The notes under the pieces are model-generated. The model saw nothing but the letters and a program-made list of their open reading frames with translations, was not told where the DNA came from and did not search any database. A DNA stretch of 64,000 nt, from assembly GCF_050908995.1 (NCBI RefSeq), contig NC_135124.1, positions 2,728,001 to 2,792,000 on the forward strand, read 5' to 3'. Source of the stretch: Andrena cerasifolii (lineage: Eukaryota > Arthropoda > Insecta > Hymenoptera > Andrenidae). The position numbers and the translations under genes are program-made. Of the stretch, positions 31,860-42,545 are shown in pieces; positions within the stretch are counted from its first letter, which is position 1, and each line of letters opens with the position of its first letter.

Positions 31860-31975
31860 AAATGAGCTTGTTGTCTCTACAAATCTGTGAAAACTGCAGG
31901 AGAATTGGTTGAGTAGTTTCCGAGTTTACCGCGTACAGACACAATAATACTTTCCGTTTTATATATATAGAGAAG
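31860..31975 (-). repeat. Helitron-like 5' terminal fragment
   Basis: On the minus strand it reads TCTATATATATAAAACGG, then ...CAACCAATTCTC, a typical Helitron-like 5' leader (compare 18447). The other end was not identified. Confidence 0.55.
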
Positions 31976-32029
31976 AGAAGAGAAGATATATAGAGATAAA
32001 ATAAAGTCATCAGTAGGTGCCTGTTGGAT

Positions 32030-32345
32030 AGTTCGCGCTAATCTCGAGAACCCTTGGACGGATTGTGATGCGGTTTTCACCGTTTTATAGAGCATTTCTC
32101 GAGGAAGGTTTAGGTGAATGAAACAGTGACCTATATCAAAAGGATGCCGAGCTGTGGCGAATGTAGTGAAGCATTCCTGGACAATGCTCTATGGGGTGGT
32201 GGGGGCCACATCGCAGTCTGTCCAGTGGTTCTCAAGATTACTCCGAACAGACAGACAGACGCCTACCGGGGACTTGATGTTATACTATGCAGAGTTACAT
32301 ACTTACAACAAGCCCGGGCAACGCCGGGTACTTTACGGGGGTAGA
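32030..32345 (+). repeat. Truncated Helitron copy related to 18447-19819
   Basis: GGATTGTGATGCGGTTTTCACC with CGTTTTATAGAGCATTTCT matches the leader of the 18.4-kb Helitron. The 3' hairpin CCCGG-GCAACG-CCGGG (32313-32328) and TACTTTACG follow, but the terminal CTAG is mutated (GTAG). Confidence 0.7.
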
Positions 32346-32349
32346 CTAC

Positions 32350-33035
32350 TGTGACGGCCCAAAAATGTCGGTAATCACCTGATGCAAATTGTAGAGAAAC
32401 TAATCAGCCGATTAAATTGCGGTTTAGCACTTGATTTTGGCATATTGTAAAGCATTAAAAACCATTATAAAAATTAAGAAAATATATATATATATGTCTT
32501 AAACGGTGTACCGCCTAACCCAAATTTGGATTGTCTAAAACAAAAAAACAGAAGTGGTCTATTAAGTATAATGTTATTCCTAAGCATTAACGGTCCCGTT
32601 TTTTAATATTTTGAAAATTCACTGAATAACAGCGTGTTGAAGAAAAGGATGCCGATTTTCGCGACGATTTGTCTATAACTCCCGTACAAAGAGGAATTTT
32701 CAAAAAATTGTCCGTTAATGCTTGGATAGCATTAATGCAGCAACAAAGATGTCTGCAAAATTTGGTCACAATTGCATCAATACAGATTGAGAAATCGTGT
32801 ACAGCGTTTTAAAAAGTATCGTCTGGCGTGCAGATATTCGACTGTGCGTTCGACTCTGTACCTCAAAACCAAGCTACATTTCTGTTTCAAACCTTTTGCA
32901 TGTCATTCTAGAGATTTCAAACTAATATTTAAGCGGAAAAAATACGATTTTTCGACAGTTTTACAGTAGTCTAACCCCTTAAGCTAGTTTAATATAATTT
33001 AATTATCTTATTTAGCGTGATGGTTGTGCTTGCAT
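32350..33035. other. No gene recognised
   Basis: AT-rich. CATTAACGGTCCCGTTTTTTA and GTCCGTTAATGCTTGGATAGCATTAATG form a weak dyad at 32585-32740. It ends with CTAACCCCTTAAG at 32972. Confidence 0.4.
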
Positions 33036-33043
33036 CTGGCAAG

Positions 33044-33786
33044 GAGACCGCACAGGTTATGCAATCGGTTCTGGAATGAGACTGGGTGGACATTGTAGTG
33101 CACACCTAGTGTTACAAAACCGTAGAGGGTTTTTGTACAGTGGGCCTTCGTTTTCGAGAAATTACTGTATACGACTATCCCTACGGTCAGATATGACCGG
33201 AGCTCTAACTGCCGTTAAAGTCTATTCGATAGTCTGCAGCCCGCGACGTCTTCGGCATATTTTTTAAATATATAAAAGCACTCACACTTATAGACGTAGT
33301 AAATTTAATACATCATCGATAATGATAATAATATTAATATTGTTGCACTGATATTATTTGTAATTTGCGGTTTTATTATATTTATATTATATCTGCACTT
33401 GTATTATGTTTGTACTTTGTGTGCAGTATTATTGTAATAATATATATTATTAACATCGTTACAGCGCAAAATAATTTTAGGTGCAGCCATTACATTACTA
33501 CGGTAAGAAAAAGAAAAAGAAAAAAAAACAAGCGCGCACCAGGAATCGAACCGAAGACCTCCAGCACCGTAGCCAAACATCTTAATATCGCAGCTACGAC
33601 CGTTGCTTTCTAAGAATGTTTGCACAACTGAAATACTACTGTCGCGCAAAACTTTGAACTCAAATTTCTCGAAAACGAAGGCCCACTGTACAAAAACCCT
33701 TTACGGTTTTGTAACACTAGGTGTGCACTACAATGTCCACCCAGTCTCATTCCAGAACCGATTGCATAACCTGTGCGGTCTCCTTG
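33044..33786. mobile_element. 743-bp TIR element with tRNA-like B box (family X), copy 1
   Basis: The ends CAAGGAGACCGCACAGG...TTATGCAATCGG are mirrored exactly at the right; TIRs are about 125 bases and reach TTCTCGAAAACGAAGGCCCAC. The core has an AT-rich half and, on the minus strand at about 33535-33605, GGTCGTAGCTGCGATA, CTGGAGGTC and GGTTCGATTCC, like the A-box, variable and T-arm regions of a tRNA. The acceptor stem does not pair. A nearly identical second copy is at 45085-45642. Confidence 0.85.
33530..33608 (-). other. tRNA-like segment inside family X
   Basis: GGTTCGATTCC is a good RNA polymerase III B box. TAGCTGCGATA about 45 bases upstream is a loose A box. No cloverleaf closes (acceptor and T stems mismatched), so it is at most tRNA-derived, as in some SINEs. 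Confidence 0.45.
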
Positions 33787-34499
33787 TGGGTTAGGTTGCA
33801 GCTTTTTTTGTTTCTCCCTTATGAAAAATCAGTGTTACATCATTAATAGAATATGGCAATGTAACCAATAACTGATATTTTTCACGTGATTTATGCACGA
33901 AAAAATCATTATTTCAACTTTAAATAGCCGCCATTTTGTTTTAAATTAATATTTCGGAAAATTCTCTCCGCCAACCTGAGGATACATTAATATACTAACG
34001 AAATCTTTTTTGTTTTTTGATTTTAGATAATCTGGTTCCAAATGGCAGTGCTCACCGCAAAACCAAATTTTTAAAAATGCTTCTTGGATGTCGGTTGTTG
34101 CTTTATTATAAACGTAAATATTGTTGTACGAAAAAATGACCAAATGTTCTATAAATGTTGCTCTTTTAAGCGCAAAAAGTTCTGTAACAATATGTGTTTC
34201 CACTTTTTCAAAAAACAATCACAAAGATTCGCCTTTTTTCGGCCGCCTGACCAGGTATAACCCCTTAACTGAAACTTCGGTGTAACTTCTCAACCCTTAA
34301 CAATGTTATAGAATTTATTATTTAGTTTGATTTTTTACGTGTCATCTTATAAATTCTGGGTTTGAACTAAAACCATATACCTATACTTACTATTGAAATT
34401 TGTAAAATAGTGGAGAATCATGCGGCTATGTCAATTAGTATATAGTAATTTATTTGATCCACGTTTTCATGATTTATCTTTTTCTTCAAATATAGGGGT

Positions 34500-34860
34500 T
34501 AAGGTACGAGATAGTGGGTTTCCGCCCGATTTTTTAAGTAAGCTGCTGTAATGCCTGCGTATGCCAGAATTTACCTGGTACTTCCGAGTCTATTAACATT
34601 GTACGGACTTTATTCAATAACGTTCTCTTCATCCTCCATGCGACATAATTACTTTGCGGATCGTAGAGAATAGTCCTGTGATAAGTAATTCTTATATGTC
34701 CGGACAATTGGATGAACTGTTGATTCACAAATTCTCTTCCATTATATGATCTGATTCCTTATATTATTATTCGTCTCCTTTTCAATTTCAAAGAGGTTCA
34801 TATATTTCAGGAAGTATTTACATATTTGTGTTTTTGATTTCATTAAGTATACTTGCACAT
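34500..34860 (-). pseudogene. Copia-type integrase fragment
   Basis: The frame NGREFVNQQFIQLSGHIRI, then DPQSNYVAWRMKRTLLNKVR and VPGKFWHTQALQ matches the C-terminal half of the Copia integrase core (normally DNG-EF ... PQ-NG-AER-NR-L). Preceding residues KSKTQICKYFLKYM are in other frames. It is separate from the Copia at 9.9-11.5 kb, on the other strand, and not part of a complete element. Confidence 0.8.
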
Positions 34861-34869
34861 ATACACTAC

Positions 34870-35465
34870 TACTTAATTTCTTAGCCCGTTTTCGCCAGGT
34901 ATTATTATCCTACGTAGTAAGACGCCTAAAGTAAGCACAATTTTTTATGCAACTTCCCCCTAGAAACAATTTTCCCTGCGAAATGCGAAATTTTGCAACT
35001 TTTGGGTACTAGACGAGTACCTGTCTAATTGGTCACCTGAAGGGTATTTTAAAGGGCCTAAGGCACATACGTGCCCGGCGGTATTTGAAACTCTCCCTAG
35101 ACACGAAATACCGATCTTCCAACCTTCGGGTAAATTTCTGGTACCAACAGTAGGTACCTGCCTCGTTTTGGGTCATGTCATATTATTTACGAAAAAAGGA
35201 AAAGGATGTTACCCAAACTTAGTATTCAGCAGTGCCTAAAACCTTTATGGCCCATAAGATAAACATAATACCTGTTTTAGGTAATACCCATTCTCGAATT
35301 CTCCAGGTTGGAATTTTTGCGGCATCTTTGGGTGCCCAGGGAACTCATGCTGGATTTGAATCTTTCAGGTCATCGGGAAATACGAAAAAAAGCCTCTGAA
35401 CAGATTTTGCTTACAAACGAACAGATACCTTTAGGCCGGCAAGAACAAAACGCAAATGTGGCGCC
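34870..35465. other. No gene recognised
   Basis: Contains a small GCCGGC dyad around 35433-35470 (AGGCCGGCAAGAAC...GGCGCCGGCCT). Otherwise unassigned. Confidence 0.35.
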
Positions 35466-35467
35466 GG

Positions 35468-36399
35468 CCTAAGGGTGTACATGGGTATTTCGTGTTAAAA
35501 AAATCGAAATTTTTTCAATTGTTTATGACAGCCACAAGTATTCGAAGTATTTTAAAAAAGATTTCATTGAAAAATTCGAAAAATTGCGAGAGTCACAGCG
35601 TAAAAAGTCGCGGACAGGCCAATGCAGGTAAACGAGTCGCGACGGGCTTTAAAGCCGTTTTCCTCAAAACTATGTTTCTCAAGACGGTGAACATCGTAAC
35701 TCGAGAACGGATCGAAATTTTTTATTGAAATTTTAGCTGAACTACAAAACACTTTTTTCCAACTTTAACAACATTTAAGACACAATTTATCACAGAATTA
35801 TTTCAAGAAAATCCTACAAAGTTAATATTTTTTGTGTAACTCCGTGAATTTTTATTGAAATTTTTCGTCACACTAGGGAGACTCCTTGAGATGAATCGGT
35901 CCATCGGAATCGTGTTCATCACATGGAGGCACGCATTACGCAAGAACTCGCTTTGATGTCATGTACATTAATTAATTTTTAATACTTTGTAAACATTCTT
36001 ATTTGAAAATACTTCTTGTATCCCTAAAGGTGCGTTTAGACCAAAGGAATGAATGCTCGTGTGCCCCTTGGTAAAAAATTCGCCGAATATTTTGAAATGC
36101 TCGTTTCATTATATAAACAAATGCTGAATGGATGAAGAACGTTCAACAAATGTTCGGCTCATATAAGGTACACGAACATTCGCTCGCATTCGACGCGAAC
36201 ATTGTTCGATTGCCGTTTACACTGAACGAGCATGAATTTTGTCGATGTGGGGGGCAAACGGGCATTCGCTCCTTTGGTCTAAACGCACCTTAAGAAAGAA
36301 TTGTTAAAAAAGCAAATAATTTGAGTTATTATTGGCTCTCCAATCTAGCCCAAAAGAAACCGTCGAATTTAGCTATCTAATGCCCATGTACCCCCTTAA
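35468..36399. mobile_element. Element with CTTAAGGGGGTACATGGGCA ends (decayed)
   Basis: Left CCTAAGGGTGTACATGGGTA and right TGCCCATGTACCCCCTTAAG form inverted termini about 930 bp apart. A nested 263-bp MITE lies at 36028-36290. The open frame at 35456-35728 has no family resemblance. Confidence 0.6.
36028..36290. mobile_element. Harbinger-type MITE with TAA target duplication
   Basis: The ends AGGTGCGTTTAGACCAAAGGA and TCCTTTGGTCTAAACGCACCT are perfect inverted repeats, flanked on both sides by TAA (36025-36027, 36291-36293), the 3-bp target of PIF/Harbinger. The interior repeats GAACATTCG/CGAACATT units. 263 bp, non-coding. Confidence 0.9.
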
Positions 36400-36833
36400 G
36401 CGTCTTATTATATAGGATATTCATCAACACTGACATATACAGTGGCGTACAAAAGTTTCCGGCCAGATTTTTTCCTCCAAAAGCAAAGTCTACAGAACTT
36501 TTTATTATTATTGCACATAAGGACATAGTGTGTAAAAAATACTACAAAGGAAATTAACGCTATTTTTTATATGTGTTTATTTAAATAATTGCTAAAGTTT
36601 CAATAATTGCTAACATGTTCAAAAGTTCTCGGCCAGATCGTTATACAAAGGAAATAATACTTGCAATGCGCGTTATAACAATTTTTGAATAGCTTAATTA
36701 ATGTTTATGATTAGTATTTGGTATTCGTGACTTTTGCAGGAATTACAGCGGCACAACGCCAAGGCATGGATTCAATTAACCGCGTAATATAATCATATGA
36801 TATTTTCTTCCCTTTTTCTATTAAAACTTGGAA

Positions 36834-37732
36834 TAATTATACTTTATTTGAGTTTTTATATCTTCCAATCCGGCTCTTTACTTCTGCCCAGAGGTGCTCA
36901 ATTGGATTTAAGTCCGGGGATTGCGCAGGCCAGTCTAAAGCCTTGATTTTCTTTGAAGACAACGACCCTTTGACCAGCTTGGATGTGTGTTTTGGGTCGT
37001 TGTCATGTTGAAATATCCACTTCCGACTCATATCACTCGAGCATAAGGTAGCAAATGAGGTTTGAGAACATCTCTGTACATAACGCTATTCATGATACAC
37101 TCTATTTGTATTAAGGGATCAACTCCTTGAGCGGGGAAAGCTCCCCACACCATGACGAGTCAATTGGACGGCGAACATAACGTCTTTCGTTGCTTCTAAA
37201 TAAATTAAATTCAGATTTATCAGAGAAAATAATTTTTTTTCCAATCTTCGAAAGTCCAGTTCCGGTATTTTTTGGCAAATTTTAATTGGGCCATTATATT
37301 CTTCTTTGTGATTAGGGTTTTTTTTACTACTAAGTCGCCCAAAAATTCCGGCTTCATGCAATCTTCTCATTGTATAGCGACTAACTTTGACAACATTTTT
37401 TCTGGGTGTAATTCATTTGCGATATCCCCAGCACTGTTTTTATAATCTCCCATTGACTTAAGCTTAATAATACGATCAATTTTTTGTGTTGTCTTTCGGG
37501 GTCGTCCACTTCATGAAAGATCTTCTACACCACAACCAGCGCGATACATTTTAATTGTATCATTTACTGTTGATTTCACGATGGATAATATTGAAGCAAT
37601 TTCACGAGAAGACTTCCCGTTCGCTGACAACTTTTTGACACTTTTGCGTACTTCAATCGACGTGTTCTGAGTCATGTTGTTGACTTGATGACTTTGTATC
37701 AACTGAACGAAACAGCTTTCCTTAGTATCCAA
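36834..37732 (-). pseudogene. Tc1-like transposase, degenerate
   Basis: The N-terminal helix-turn-helix part is readable (TSIEVRKSVKKLSANGKSS, then IASILSIVKSTVNDTIKMY), followed by a GRPRKTT AT-hook-like link. The catalytic part gives FNLF-type remnants near 37200, then FQHDNDPKHTSKLVKGSL with the second Asp and WPAQSPDLNPIEHLWAE with the Glu of the DDE triad (34 residues apart in this family). At least three stops and frameshifts disrupt it. The first Asp is in a degraded stretch. Confidence 0.9.
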
Positions 37733-37805
37733 AATACTTAGCTTCTAAAGACGTAGGATCGAAACTGGCTGGGAAATTTTGAACATGCTAATTCAGTAAT
37801 ATTAA

Positions 37806-38535
37806 GGTACGTGTCCACTTGAGAGAACTCGCGCGTTACTCTCAATAGTTACCCTCAAATTGTGTGTCCACTTGAGAGCAAATTCGAAAATTTTTACTCT
37901 CAGGTAGGCGATAGAAAACTCGCCGAGAGCTTACTATCCGATAGAACTCTCAGAACCGTGTCCACTAGAAATTGGTCTGCGCCTACTCTCTGCAGTTTCC
38001 CTCAGTTTCTTTTAAGCTACGAACGAAGTGAGGCCGTGATTATGGATGTGCAAAAACTTAGTGCTTTGATTATTGCTTATAATATTTTAAAAAAGAGAAA
38101 GAAGCAACGTAGAAAGATAAATTGCTGGATGGATGAAATTAAATAGTTATATATTTTGAGTTGGTTACAATAAATGGCGTACATAAAATGTGTCTCGCCA
38201 CTTGGCTCGACGCAGACTACCTCGGCCGGGCAGTTCTCCCGGCTAACCGCCTAGCAACACTTCTCTGGCAACGCCGTGCCTCGCAACGCTTATCTGGCAA
38301 CGCCGTGCCTCGCAACGCTTATCTGGCAACACCGTGTCTGCCGCGACGCGAGCCTACTACATACCCCAGAAGACCTACTCTCGCGACAGCACTCGCAGAA
38401 TACGTACCTGGTTCGTATTTCGGAAGCAACTGTCGGATAGTAATATTATTATGTATCCACTCGAGAGCAAGTTGCAACGCGTCCGCTGTCTGAGAGTTAA
38501 ACATCCCTCTCCGACAGTCACTCTCGGACGTATGT
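37806..38535 (+). mobile_element. Harbinger-like insertion within the Tc1 element
   Basis: It begins GGTACGTGTCCACTTGAGAG. The phrase TGTCCACTTGAGAGCAA recurs at 37871 and, diverged, at 38453 (TATCCACTCGAGAGCAA). The open frame at 38041 (MDVQKLSALIIAYNILKKRK, then INCWMDEI) resembles the basic N-terminus of PIF/Harbinger transposases (poly-Arg/Lys then W-x-x-P/E-I). The edges are estimates. Confidence 0.55.
38264..38340. repeat. 29-bp tandem repeat, about 2.6 units
   Basis: The unit TCTGGCAACGCCGTGCCTCG-CAACGCTTA starts at 38264, 38293 and 38322; the first two are identical. Confidence 0.9.
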
Positions 38536-38709
38536 CCATAAACACATATAGAGAATAAATAGCGTTAATTTCTTTTACAGTTTTTCGTTTACATAATATG
38601 TCCTCATGTGCAATAATAATGGAAATTTCGTTAGACTCTGCTTTTGGAAGAAAAATTGAAAAAAAAAAACATCTGGCCGGGAACTTTTGCACGCGACTGT
38701 AGGTAATTA

Positions 38710-39296
38710 TACAGATGACGGTCCACCTCACCGATTTCAATGATTTTTTAAATTTTTGCCTCGGCATATAACCCCTACTCGGCTTTAGGTTTCGAGATAT
38801 TTGTAAAAAATACTCTGATCGGTAGTTAGTTGAGGCTAGATTTGTTTAGCAGGCCCCCGTGCGGGCGACGCTAACTTTTGAGAGATTTAAGATAAAAAAA
38901 ATGGTGTTTCAGAAATGGATCTGTTTACCCATTTACCGCTGTCGAAGGAGTATGTGACAACAGCCTGTCGAGATGTTCTTCTGCAAGGAGGCTATGTTTC
39001 TGAAACACAATTTTTTTATTTTGAATTTCTCAAAAGTTGACGGACCCCCTAACGGGGTCTAGCCCCAACCAGATCAGACTTAAAACAGGAAACACAATGA
39101 AGCTAACCTATAACTTTTTAATAAACGGCGACTGTCAACTAAAATCCACAAGAAAAATGTCAAAATTTTTTATGAATATCTTCAAAACTAAAGCCGAGCG
39201 GGGGTTATATGTAGGGAAAAAATGCGCAGAATCATAATACTGGCAACATATATTCAAAAATCATTGAAATCGGTGAGGTCGATCCTCATCTATGTA
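38710..39296. mobile_element. Foldback element, about 590 bp
   Basis: TACAGATGACGGTCCACCTC...ACCGATTTCAATGATTTTT is mirrored by AAAAATCATTGAAATCGGTG...AGGTCGATCCTCATCTATGTA. Further mirrored blocks are TATAACCCCTACTCGGCTTT and TTTTGAGAGATTTAAGATAA. It follows the right end of the Tc1-like element directly. Related blocks (ACCGCCGCTCG, GATATT(C/T)GCAAAAA) are at 56340-56900. Confidence 0.8.
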
Positions 39297-39299
39297 AAT

Positions 39300-39606
39300 A
39301 CCGTCTATTCCCTTTAATTGACATTAAAGGAATTTATAATAAATATGATCAAAGTCAAATAAGCTTATGCTTCTGTCAATTCAGTAGTTCTCTATCACTT
39401 AAGTTACATTGATACAATTAAATTATAAGTTATGCAAAACAATCATAACGACGAAATTATTTAAATTTTCAAAGTCTTAAATATTAATGGGATTTTCTAA
39501 GTAATAAAACAATTTAAGATGGCACCTAACGTTAGCACTTGAAGAAACCTTATGATTTCTTCCTGACATTAATATAGCAATTATTAACAAATCAATTTGG
39601 ATAAGA
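39300..39606. other. 3' flank of the cuticular protein gene
   Basis: AT-rich sequence downstream of the stop codon on the minus strand. It would hold the 3' UTR and polyadenylation site; no single signal stands out beyond AATAAA-like AT runs. Confidence 0.4.
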
Positions 39607-40207
39607 TTATTTATCCGTAGATCTTGATCTGCGTCTATGTAAACTAACTGGTGACGGATCATATGGTGTCGCTGCAAACCCTACATATCTATTGTTCTTT
39701 CGATGAAGGAAACCACCGTTCTGGGGATCAGTTTTATAATAAATTACTCTTCTAATACCGAATGGATCGATATAACCGAATGATCCGATGTTGTTCCCAG
39801 TCTTATCTTGTTCCTCTTCGTGATACTGTCTCTTCAAATAATACTGAAATCCATTGGCAGTTGTATAGGATCCATCAAATGGAAGAAAATCTGTTGAACC
39901 ACTTCGAGAAATAGGCCTTGACAGTGGGAGACTGGTTTTAGAATTATCATAAGCTGTACTAGCTGTAGTGGCATAAGCCTTATCATTAGAGCGTTGCAGG
40001 TATTTATTGTAAGTATTTTGAAGTTGAGAATAATTTTTCAAATTTCGCACTCCGGAATGAAAACTTGCTCGATTCAAGTTGAAGTAATCATTATTTGAAT
40101 TAGATACGGAAGGAATATCCACTCGAGGTCTGGTTGTAGTACTGACATAATAATCCGAATTAATATCATTATTAACTAAGGGATCAACGTTAGCTGCTTC
40201 TGATTGC
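39607..40207 (-). CDS. Cuticular protein gene, terminal exon (second R&R-like domain)
   Basis: The acceptor TTTTTGTTGCAG at 40208-40209 is followed by 601 nt: one base completing Arg, then 199 codons and TAA. The first part is Ser/Asn/Tyr-rich low complexity (SDYYVSTTTRPRVD, FHSGVRNLKNYSQLQNTY). The C-terminal third holds TTANGFQYYLKRQYHEEEQ, then NNIGSFGYIDPFGIRRVIYY and KTDPQNGGF. This is a Rebers-Riddiford-type pattern (G-x-Y-x-Y-x-D-P-x-G-x-x-x-x-V-x-Y), ending in a basic RRRSRSTDK tail. The domain should bind chitin in the extracellular cuticle. It joins exon 41450-41569 in phase. Confidence 0.87.
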
Positions 40208-40272
40208 CTGCAACAAAAAAAAAACATTGAAAGTATTTACATAAAGATTTAGGAGCGATGATTTTTTTGTTA

Positions 40273-40589
40273 TACCGGGTGTCTCAAAATAATAAGACAT
40301 TCCGAAACAAGCAAATTATTTATGCAAAAAGAAATCTAAATGTCCTTTACCGTTTTGGAATCCGAGGTTTCTTTCTCGAGATATTAACAGTTGAGTGCGA
40401 AGCAGTGACCGCTCGCACAGCTGTTTCGGGTTTAAGCTGGACGGCCCGGAAGTTCCACCGCTAATATTCAATTGTTAATACCTCGAGAACGAAGCCTCGG
40501 ATCCCAAAACGGTAAAGGACTTTTATATTTCTTTTTGCATGAACACGTTGCATATTTTGGATTGTCCCATTATTTTGGGAAACCCTGTA
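40273..40589. mobile_element. TA-flanked palindromic MITE (family V), complete
   Basis: The ends CCGGGTGTCTCAAAATAATAAG and the partner TATTTTGGGAAACCCTG lie between TA dinucleotides. The arms run inward through GACATTCCGAAAC, GCAAAAAGAAAT and CGTTTTGGAATCCGAGG. A truncated relative lies at 58640-58806. Confidence 0.88.
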
Positions 40590-40897
40590 TACGTTCAGCA
40601 TTAACAACGTTGCCCACCTAACACAAGTAGGGCGTAAGATGAGTGAAATGTATGCAGTATTTCACACTTCAGATTTTGCTGTGCATGGAATTCCACATTC
40701 GGGAATTTGGAAGGCATTTTGCCATTTATTATTCTTTGCGTCCATACTGCTGTTTTTTAGGCTGTTGAAATTACGTGTTTTAATTTGTACCACCCCCCCC
40801 CTCCGACTCTACACTCAAAGCTCCGTCAATGCTGAACACTACATATGAATGTCAACAACAGATTGTTAATCTGCGATGCTGTTTTTCGCACTATATA

Positions 40898-41257
40898 AGG
40901 GGTCGTCCTTAAATTACGTAAGCCTTTTTAGGGAAGAGTAAGGTTCTTTTGGAGGGTTTTCTTACAAGGGGGGGGGGGAGTCAGGTAGTGTCTTACGTAA
41001 TATTTTTTAACCTAATTTTCACTAAATACAAATTCTATCATAAATGTTCCAGAAAAGTAGTTTCAGTTTAAATTTCCCAAAACCGAGATAATGAATTATA
41101 TAAACGTTTAAAAGAATTTTAATAACTGAAAAAATTCAGTGTAAAAAATATTACGTAAATGGGGGTTGCAATATCAAATATTAAGAATTTTTATACTGGT
41201 GGAGGGAGGGGGAAGAAATCGCCAAAATTACTCTTACGTAATTTAAGGACGGTCCCT
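40898..41257. mobile_element. MITE with GTCGTCCTTAAATTACGTAAG ends
   Basis: AGGGGTCGTCCTTAAATTACG and CGTAATTTAAGGACGGTCCCT are inverted ends 360 bp apart. The interior is AT-rich with GGGGGGGGGG (40971) and GGGAGGGGG runs. It lies in the second intron of the cuticular protein gene. Confidence 0.85.
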
Positions 41258-41449
41258 AACATATCGGCACCAGCGCGACACTGACAAAGCGTTAGCTCGC
41301 ACACTACATGCAACTTGACAACTGGTGCATTCTATTTTAACGAATATTCAACAATATACAAAAATATATATTGTCGGACCAATTCGTTGAGTTCTTCGTT
41401 GTTCATTAATTGAACATTAATTGAACTTGGTATCAGAAAATAATTATAC

Positions 41450-41569
41450 CTGAATGGATTTGGCGGCCGTGATGGTTGTACGAGGATTCCAGTCTGGGTA
41501 GGCACTCTTTCGGCTTCCTTCATAGCATCGTAAATGGGTGCGTCCTTACCCACATATATCATTTTCGAT
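41450..41569 (-). CDS. Cuticular protein gene, middle exon
   Basis: The acceptor GCAATTAG and donor TTCAG|GTATAA bound 120 nt: one base, 39 codons, two bases. The frame reads SKMIYVGKDAPIYDAMKEAE, then RVPTQTGILVQPSRPPNPF. Arg codons are completed at both splice junctions (AG+A upstream, AG+G downstream), so frame is kept exactly. IYVGKDAPI directly follows the R&R core as in other cuticular proteins (family knowledge). An ATG inside the exon could be mistaken for a start, but the protein lacks a signal peptide if begun there. Confidence 0.82.
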
Positions 41570-41748
41570 CTAATTGCAACATATTATTGTAACATTAATT
41601 AGTATTTCTCATTCGTTTCTAATACTCCAGGTGTCTGTTTTGTTAATGAATCTTCTCATTGAATTTTAGAACGTGTAATGAGTAAAGGAAAACAATTCAC
41701 GGTTGTATCTTTTTTGCAGAGCATTCAGAAACTTATTTTAATCTTATT

Positions 41749-42147
41749 CCCTGATAACCATCTGTCTCCAATCTGACATCAGATTGGGAGCAGGGTCTGG
41801 CACGAGAGCGCAGAATCTGACGTCAAAACTGCAGTAGTCTGTGTCCGCATTTGACTGCGTTCTGATGTGCAGAGCCTGAGGTGCAGTGCCTGATGTCAGA
41901 TGGACAGCAGATTTCGCCGTCTGCTAGGCACAGCAACAGCGCCATCTGTAGGCAATTGCTTGGTAATTCTGGACCTCAGATGGCGCTGTTGCTGTGCCTA
42001 GCAGACGGCGAAATCTGCTGTCGATCTGCTGTCCATCTGACATCAGGCACTGCACCTCAGGCTCTGCACATCAGAACGCAGCCAAATGCGGACACAGACT
42101 GCTGCAGTTCTGACGTCAGATTCTGCTGCCAGAACTGGCTATCAGGG
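41749..42147. mobile_element. 399-bp near-perfect palindrome
   Basis: CCCTGATAACCATCTG...GACATCAG at the left and CTGACGTCAG...CTGGCTATCAGGG at the right. Arms are about 190 bases (41751-41955 against 41970-42147), meeting at GCAATTGCTTGG. Open frames on both strands result from the symmetry. It lies in the first visible intron of the cuticular protein gene. Confidence 0.9.
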
Positions 42148-42419
42148 TTGTTGTGACACAAAGTCAATGATCGAGGGTGTAAGTCCTTGAGACGCAATAT
42201 GCCGCTGCTATTTCGACAAATTAATATCTCAAAAGCTGAGTGAAGAATCATTGACACAGTAGAGAGAACTTGTACTACTTTATTTTTCGACTAGATTTAT
42301 TTCTCGCTTTTGATGTTGCTTTACTCAGGAATTGTGTGAGACTGACATTCTACGGTTGTCAGCCTTCCGTGATGCATTGTGTAAGTGGAGTTTTGTAATA
42401 CAGAATTTATTCGCTAGGA

Positions 42420-42545
42420 GCATGCGGTTCGGGACCGGCGGTTAGCATCTAACGTAGAGGGAACACGATTCCGAGCAGTCGTTTCTCGTTTCTTTCTTGC
42501 CGAAGGCGAGAACGAGATCGAACGAGAGCGTTTCGATAGAGCGTA
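42420..42545. repeat. Family G repeat, diverged copy
   Basis: GGTTCGGGACCGGCGGTTAG, TTCCGAGCAGTCGTTTCTCG and TTCTTTCTTGCCGAAGGCGAG correspond to blocks at 31280-31350 and 52710-52790. Confidence 0.7.

Larger units (their letters stand above)
36440..38699 (-). mobile_element. Tc1-like transposon with both TIRs
   Basis: The termini CAGTGGCGTACAAAAGTTTC and CTTTTGCACGCGACTG are flanked by TA on both sides, and the TIRs extend about 150 bases (ACATAAGGACATA / TATGTCCTCATGT; AATTAACGCTATTTTTTATA / ATAAATAGCGTTAATT). Full-length TIRs plus a transposase relic identify it as a Tc1/mariner DNA transposon. Its length is inflated by an insertion at about 37806-38535. Confidence 0.92.

Noticed and set aside
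33530..33608. Functional tRNA gene
   Set aside because: B box is good, but acceptor and T stems do not pair and no anticodon arm forms; kept only as tRNA-like.
38161..38493. 110-codon open frame rich in Ala/Arg
   Set aside because: Covers the 29-bp tandem repeat inside the nested Harbinger-like insertion; no protein family features.
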